Part shown: in pieces, positions 13,734 through 16,010 of the stretch | Layout of the letters: every line of letters starts with the position of its first letter | How positions within the stretch are numbered: the stretch's first letter is position 1 | NCBI GenBank assembly: GCA_964542875.1 | Contig: CAZIWA010000126.1 | Location: forward strand, 1 to 16,010 | Direction of reading: 5' to 3' | Source of the DNA: CAZGOM01 sp964542875 | GTDB lineage: Bacteria > Planctomycetota > Phycisphaerae > Phycisphaerales > Phycisphaeraceae | Length of the DNA stretch: 16,010 bases | Translations under genes and position numbers: made by a program | The notes under the pieces: generated by a model | The model's input: the letters and a program-made list of their open reading frames with translations, nothing else | Databases searched by the model: none | Told to the model about the DNA's origin: nothing

Positions 13734-14891
13734 TTACCTTTCCCTCCCCATCTCCACCTTCGCCCACCGGATCTCATGCACATCGTCCACTTTCGCCCAA
13801 AACACCACCATCACCTCATCATCTCCTATCTTCTTCAGGGACGGATATCCGAACTTCAGCCCTGAAAGTTCATTGGCGTTGGATTCCCGTCCCGTCATTC
13901 CGGAGCTTGCCCCCTGCCAGATCGGCGCCTGCGAAAGCGTCACCCATTCATCCCCTTGGATCTCGCACACCGCGCCCCACAGCCCCGGCGCATCCTCCCG
14001 CCGGTAGGCCATAAACACCCGGTTCTCCTCCAGGTGCAATAGCTTCGCCGTCTGCCCCAGCATTCCATTTTCCTTCAGCGGGCCAAACGTCTTGCCATCC
14101 TGGCTGATCGTATACCGTGTCGGCTCGCTCTTGCCGGTTCCTTCATTAAATGACCAGACCACCGCCAGCAGCCGCCCATCCTCCAATTGCACGATCGACT
14201 GCTCCCAGCTGATCACCCCGCGCTTGTATTGGTCCGCCACGGTGATGTATTCCGGCCACGTCTCCCCTTTGTCATGCGACACCAGCGCCACCGCCTTCAT
14301 TCCTTCCGGCGCCTCCCCGTTCCACCCCTTCCAGGTCGATGTCGGCGCCAGCCACCTTCCATCCTTCAACTCCACAATCGAATGGCAAAGCTCAAACCCC
14401 ACGCTCTTCAAAGGCGGTTCAATCACCTTCACCATCGCCTTCGAATGATCAAAATCATGCATCCGCTTCTTGATCACAAACAATTCCACCGGCACGGACC
14501 CCAGATTCACCCGGTTGATCAACCCCGCTTCCGGGTCCGCCCTATGATAAATCGCCCCCAGCCCCACAAACAACCGGTTCCGGTCCATCCGCGACGTCCG
14601 GATCGAATACGTCCACGCCGTCGTAACCCCCTTCGCCGCTTCGCTCACCGCCTCCGGCATCAGCGGCGTCGGCGCCTCCCACGATCCCCCAAAATCCTTC
14701 GACCGCGTCACATACGTCCGGTAGTTCAACGCTTCCACCGCTTCACCCATGTCAAACGTCACCCACCAATGCCCCTTCTGGCTGACCGAAAGCGACGGAT
14801 GCCAGGCATGCACAGACCTCAAATAAGGCACCGGATTGCGATACACCACCCCTTGCCGGACAACAACGGGCTTTGGCAACGCTTGGCTCAT
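13734..14891 (-). CDS. Sialidase/BNR-repeat-like protein
   Basis: 385 aa with no signal peptide, so probably cytoplasmic. It has the six-bladed beta-propeller sialidase-superfamily pattern. The Asp-box motif (S-x-D-x-G-x-x-W/F) appears as SKDFGGSW (64-71), SHDKGETW (205-212) and in weaker form SQDGKTF (263-269). Near the N-terminus, YRNP (17-20) resembles the (F/Y)RIP arginine motif of true sialidases. I cannot confirm the remaining arginine triad or the Tyr/Glu nucleophile pair. It may be an exo-glycosidase acting on imported glycans or a non-sialidase propeller of the same superfamily. The ATG at 14891 is supported by AGGA about seven bases upstream. The membrane-anchored gene follows on the same strand. 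Confidence 0.85.
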   Translation of the reverse strand: MSQALPKPVVVRQGVVYRNPVPYLRSVHAWHPSLSVSQKGHWWVTFDMGEAVEALNYRTYVTRSKDFGGSWEAPTPLMPEAVSEAAKGVTTAWTYSIRTSRMDRNRLFVGLGAIYHRADPEAGLINRVNLGSVPVELFVIKKRMHDFDHSKAMVKVIEPPLKSVGFELCHSIVELKDGRWLAPTSTWKGWNGEAPEGMKAVALVSHDKGETWPEYITVADQYKRGVISWEQSIVQLEDGRLLAVVWSFNEGTGKSEPTRYTISQDGKTFGPLKENGMLGQTAKLLHLEENRVFMAYRREDAPGLWGAVCEIQGDEWVTLSQAPIWQGASSGMTGRESNANELSGLKFGYPSLKKIGDDEVMVVFWAKVDDVHEIRWAKVEMGRER

Positions 14892-15014
14892 GGTCTTCCT
14901 GACTTCTAACCTGGGTTAAATAAAGCGGCCACATTCTACCCATCTCCGTTTCCCAGTCCCTCTTGGCTGCATCACCCACTGCGCCGTCTGATGCGACAAC
15001 GCTGCATCCGTTCT

Positions 15015-15050
15015 TACCCCCTCTCTCTTTGGGAGAACGTTGGGGTAAGG
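15015..15050. repeat. Dispersed CTCTCTTTGGGAGA-type repeat, copy 3
   Basis: ACCCCCTCTCTCTTTGGGAG continues as AACGTTGGGGTAAGG. It shares the layout of copies at 4611-4654 and 10202-10240, with more divergence in the right half. Confidence 0.7.
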
Positions 15051-15113
15051 ATCAATACGGCTCAATGAAGCCCTTGCATCCTCCTCCGGAGTGCTGAAGG
15101 CACGGCCTTATGA

Positions 15114-15157
15114 CAGCCAGGGTCGGAGCGCTTCTGAGCGCGTAGACCCTGGTAAAC
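15114..15157. repeat. REP-like palindrome, copy C
   Basis: CCAGGGTC (15117-15124) pairs perfectly with GACCCTGG (15145-15152). Inside, GCGCT pairs with AGCGC around a four-base loop, giving a two-tier hairpin. It ends GGTAAAC like copy B (15905-15950). The shared AGC...GAGCG...CCC-GGTAAAC frame marks it as the same family with compensatory-looking changes in the arms. Confidence 0.8.
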
Positions 15158-15265
15158 ATTTAAAAACGATGCTCTTGCACGCGCCTGCGTCCATGCCGAT
15201 CGACCTGTAACGACTCAACTCCCTCCGCCCTCTTTTTTGGCCTTGCCATCCTTAATTAAACCGGA

Positions 15266-15302
15266 TTGGGGTGAGAGCCGCTTGCGAATACTCTCACTCC
15301 AA
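15266..15302. repeat. 12-bp inverted repeat
   Basis: TTGGGGTGAGAG (15266-15277) pairs with CTCTCACTCCAA (15291-15302), with one G-T position and a 13-base loop. It lies about 160 bases upstream of the 123-aa gene. There is no T-run, so termination is unlikely. It could be another REP-type element or part of a structured transcript. Confidence 0.65.
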
Positions 15303-15462
15303 CGACTTAACAATTCTGCCCCTCACCCCCTAATTTCACGTGCCACGCTCTCACCTTCGCGAGCATGTCTTCTCCCTTTCCCCCGCATATTTCCCGCCCA
15401 ATCGCGCTTCTCTCCCCCCGCCCGCATAAGCTACTTCATCATCTCTAAATGAAATCGCCCCA

Positions 15463-15834
15463 ATGATTTATGAAAACGTCCAAAAGGCCAGCCAGCTCAA
15501 AGGCGCCAATTCCTACGTCTCATTTCAAATCCGTGAACTAAGCGCTCTCGTCGAAGGCAGGCCCACTTCCGCCCTCACGTTTCACGACTGCCTGACCGTC
15601 CCGCTGGGTTTCAACAGCGTCGATGAATACGCAGCCATCATCAAAGAACTGCAATCCAACGCCACCATCCTCAAAGCCTTCGTCGTCACCGGCGGCAAGA
15701 TCAGCCATCTGCAAACCCTCGACCCGCAAAACCTCTCAAAAGAATTCGCCTCCCCCGCCCAGCGCCTGCGCATCCCTACTTACTGCTATTTCCACCACAA
15801 CATCGACATGAGCTCAGCTTTCACAAAGCTCTAA
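15463..15834 (+). CDS. Hypothetical protein (123 aa)
   Basis: I do not recognise this protein. It is soluble, with no signal peptide or membrane segment, and mixed alpha/beta in appearance (SYVSFQIRELSALVEG, VDEYAAIIKELQ, ILKAFVVTGGKISHLQTL). The C-terminus carries a cluster CYFHHNID with two histidines and a cysteine that could bind a metal, but no family match supports this. Codon use is balanced and protein-like throughout, unlike the surrounding repeats, which supports it being a real gene. The ATG at 15463 lacks a clear Shine-Dalgarno. It stands alone, with a repeat-rich spacer before it and a strong bidirectional terminator after it, so it is probably monocistronic. Confidence 0.65.
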   Translation: MIYENVQKASQLKGANSYVSFQIRELSALVEGRPTSALTFHDCLTVPLGFNSVDEYAAIIKELQSNATILKAFVVTGGKISHLQTLDPQNLSKEFASPAQRLRIPTYCYFHHNIDMSSAFTKL

Positions 15835-15886
15835 AACATCACAAACCCGTTTATGACTTCTTCGCGCCCATCACGCATCTTCTTCG

Positions 15887-15899
15887 CCCCATCGGGGCA
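15887..15899. repeat. GCCCCATCGGGGC palindrome
   Basis: Five base pairs (GCCCC/GGGGC) around a three-base loop, immediately before REP-like copy B. It probably belongs to the same composite repeat. Confidence 0.5.
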
Positions 15900-15904
15900 T
15901 CAGC

Positions 15905-15950
15905 CCGTAGCCGTGGGTCAGCGAGTCTTCGAGCGCAGCCCACGGTAAAC
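15905..15950. repeat. REP-like palindrome, copy B
   Basis: CCGTGGG (15911-15917) pairs perfectly with CCCACGG (15939-15945). The layout GTAGCC-GTGGGT...AGCGAGT...CGAGCG...CCCACGG-TAAAC matches copies A (5518-5564) and C (15114-15157). Confidence 0.85.
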
Positions 15951-15972
15951 AGACGTTTTCGAATCAATCTTA

Positions 15973-16003
15973 TTTTTCCGCGACCTCGATGGTCGCGGAA
16001 AAA
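15973..16003. terminator. Bidirectional rho-independent terminator
   Basis: A perfect 13-bp inverted repeat: five T residues plus CCGCGACC (15973-15985) pair with GGTCGCGG plus five A residues (15991-16003) around the loop TCGAT. GC-rich core arms flanked by A/T runs on both sides allow termination in either direction. It lies 139 bases after the 123-aa gene and may also serve a convergent gene beyond the window. Confidence 0.8.
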
Positions 16004-16010
16004 GCGCTGC

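Larger units (their letters stand above)
14892..15462. other. Repeat-rich gene-free spacer
   Basis: 571 bases without a credible gene. It holds a dispersed palindromic repeat (15015-15050), REP-like palindrome C (15114-15157) and a long inverted repeat (15266-15302), all listed separately. A five-codon frame (15449-15466) overlaps the start at 15463 through ATGA but is probably chance. Promoters for the genes on either side should lie here; none is convincing. Confidence 0.6.

Overview
The window looks like a chromosomal segment of a GC-rich, free-living heterotroph, most plausibly a member of the Planctomycetota (Phycisphaerae-like) or a related PVC-group bacterium. This rests on three things: several carbohydrate-active genes of types common in that group, weak or absent Shine-Dalgarno sites at several genes beside strong ones at others, and intergenic spaces full of short palindromic repeats that resemble those I remember from planctomycete genomes. 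No lineage marker beyond ThrRS is present, so the assignment is inference. I saw no tRNA, rRNA, CRISPR array, transposase or prophage gene.

Layout. Positions 1-216 hold a GAACCCC heptamer tract and an AT-rich leader. Two + strand genes follow: a 925-aa lipoprotein (217-2994) that looks like an exported glycoside-hydrolase-type protein, and an N-acylglucosamine 2-epimerase (AGE)-like protein (3226-4569). A repeat-bearing spacer then leads, through a possibly structured 5' leader (4847-4913), to a small coiled-coil/glycine-rich protein (4946-5389) with a clear terminator. A convergent spacer packed with hairpins separates it from three - strand genes: thrS (5781-7817), a Gfo/Idh/MocA oxidoreductase (8015-9061, GTG start with a strong RBS) and an AraC-family regulator (9300-10163). 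Divergent from the regulator is a beta-propeller glycosidase-like gene (10436-11878, +). It is followed by a 183-bp-period composite repeat interrupted by a 100-N assembly gap (11982-12081). Two - strand genes follow: a sialidase/BNR-like protein (13734-14891) and, downstream of it, a membrane-anchored protein of unknown function (12394-13461). After another repeat-rich spacer comes an orphan 123-aa gene (15463-15834), a third REP-like palindrome and a 13-bp bidirectional terminator hairpin (15973-16003).

How it fits together. The lipoprotein, the AGE-like protein, the Gfo/Idh/MocA oxidoreductase, the propeller glycosidase and the sialidase-like protein would fit capture and processing of oligosaccharides or uronic/amino sugars. 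The AraC regulator sits where it could control the divergent glycosidase. These are family-level assignments; no substrate can be read from the sequence. thrS is the only housekeeping gene.

Two large-scale features stand out. The + strand is C-rich over G almost everywhere whichever way genes point, so + strand genes use C-ending codons heavily and - strand genes are G-rich in their coding strand. The spacers also carry at least three recurrent repeat families. The best candidates for something undescribed are the structured leader plus coiled-coil/Gly-rich protein, the orphan membrane-anchored protein, and the composite tandem repeat at the assembly gap.
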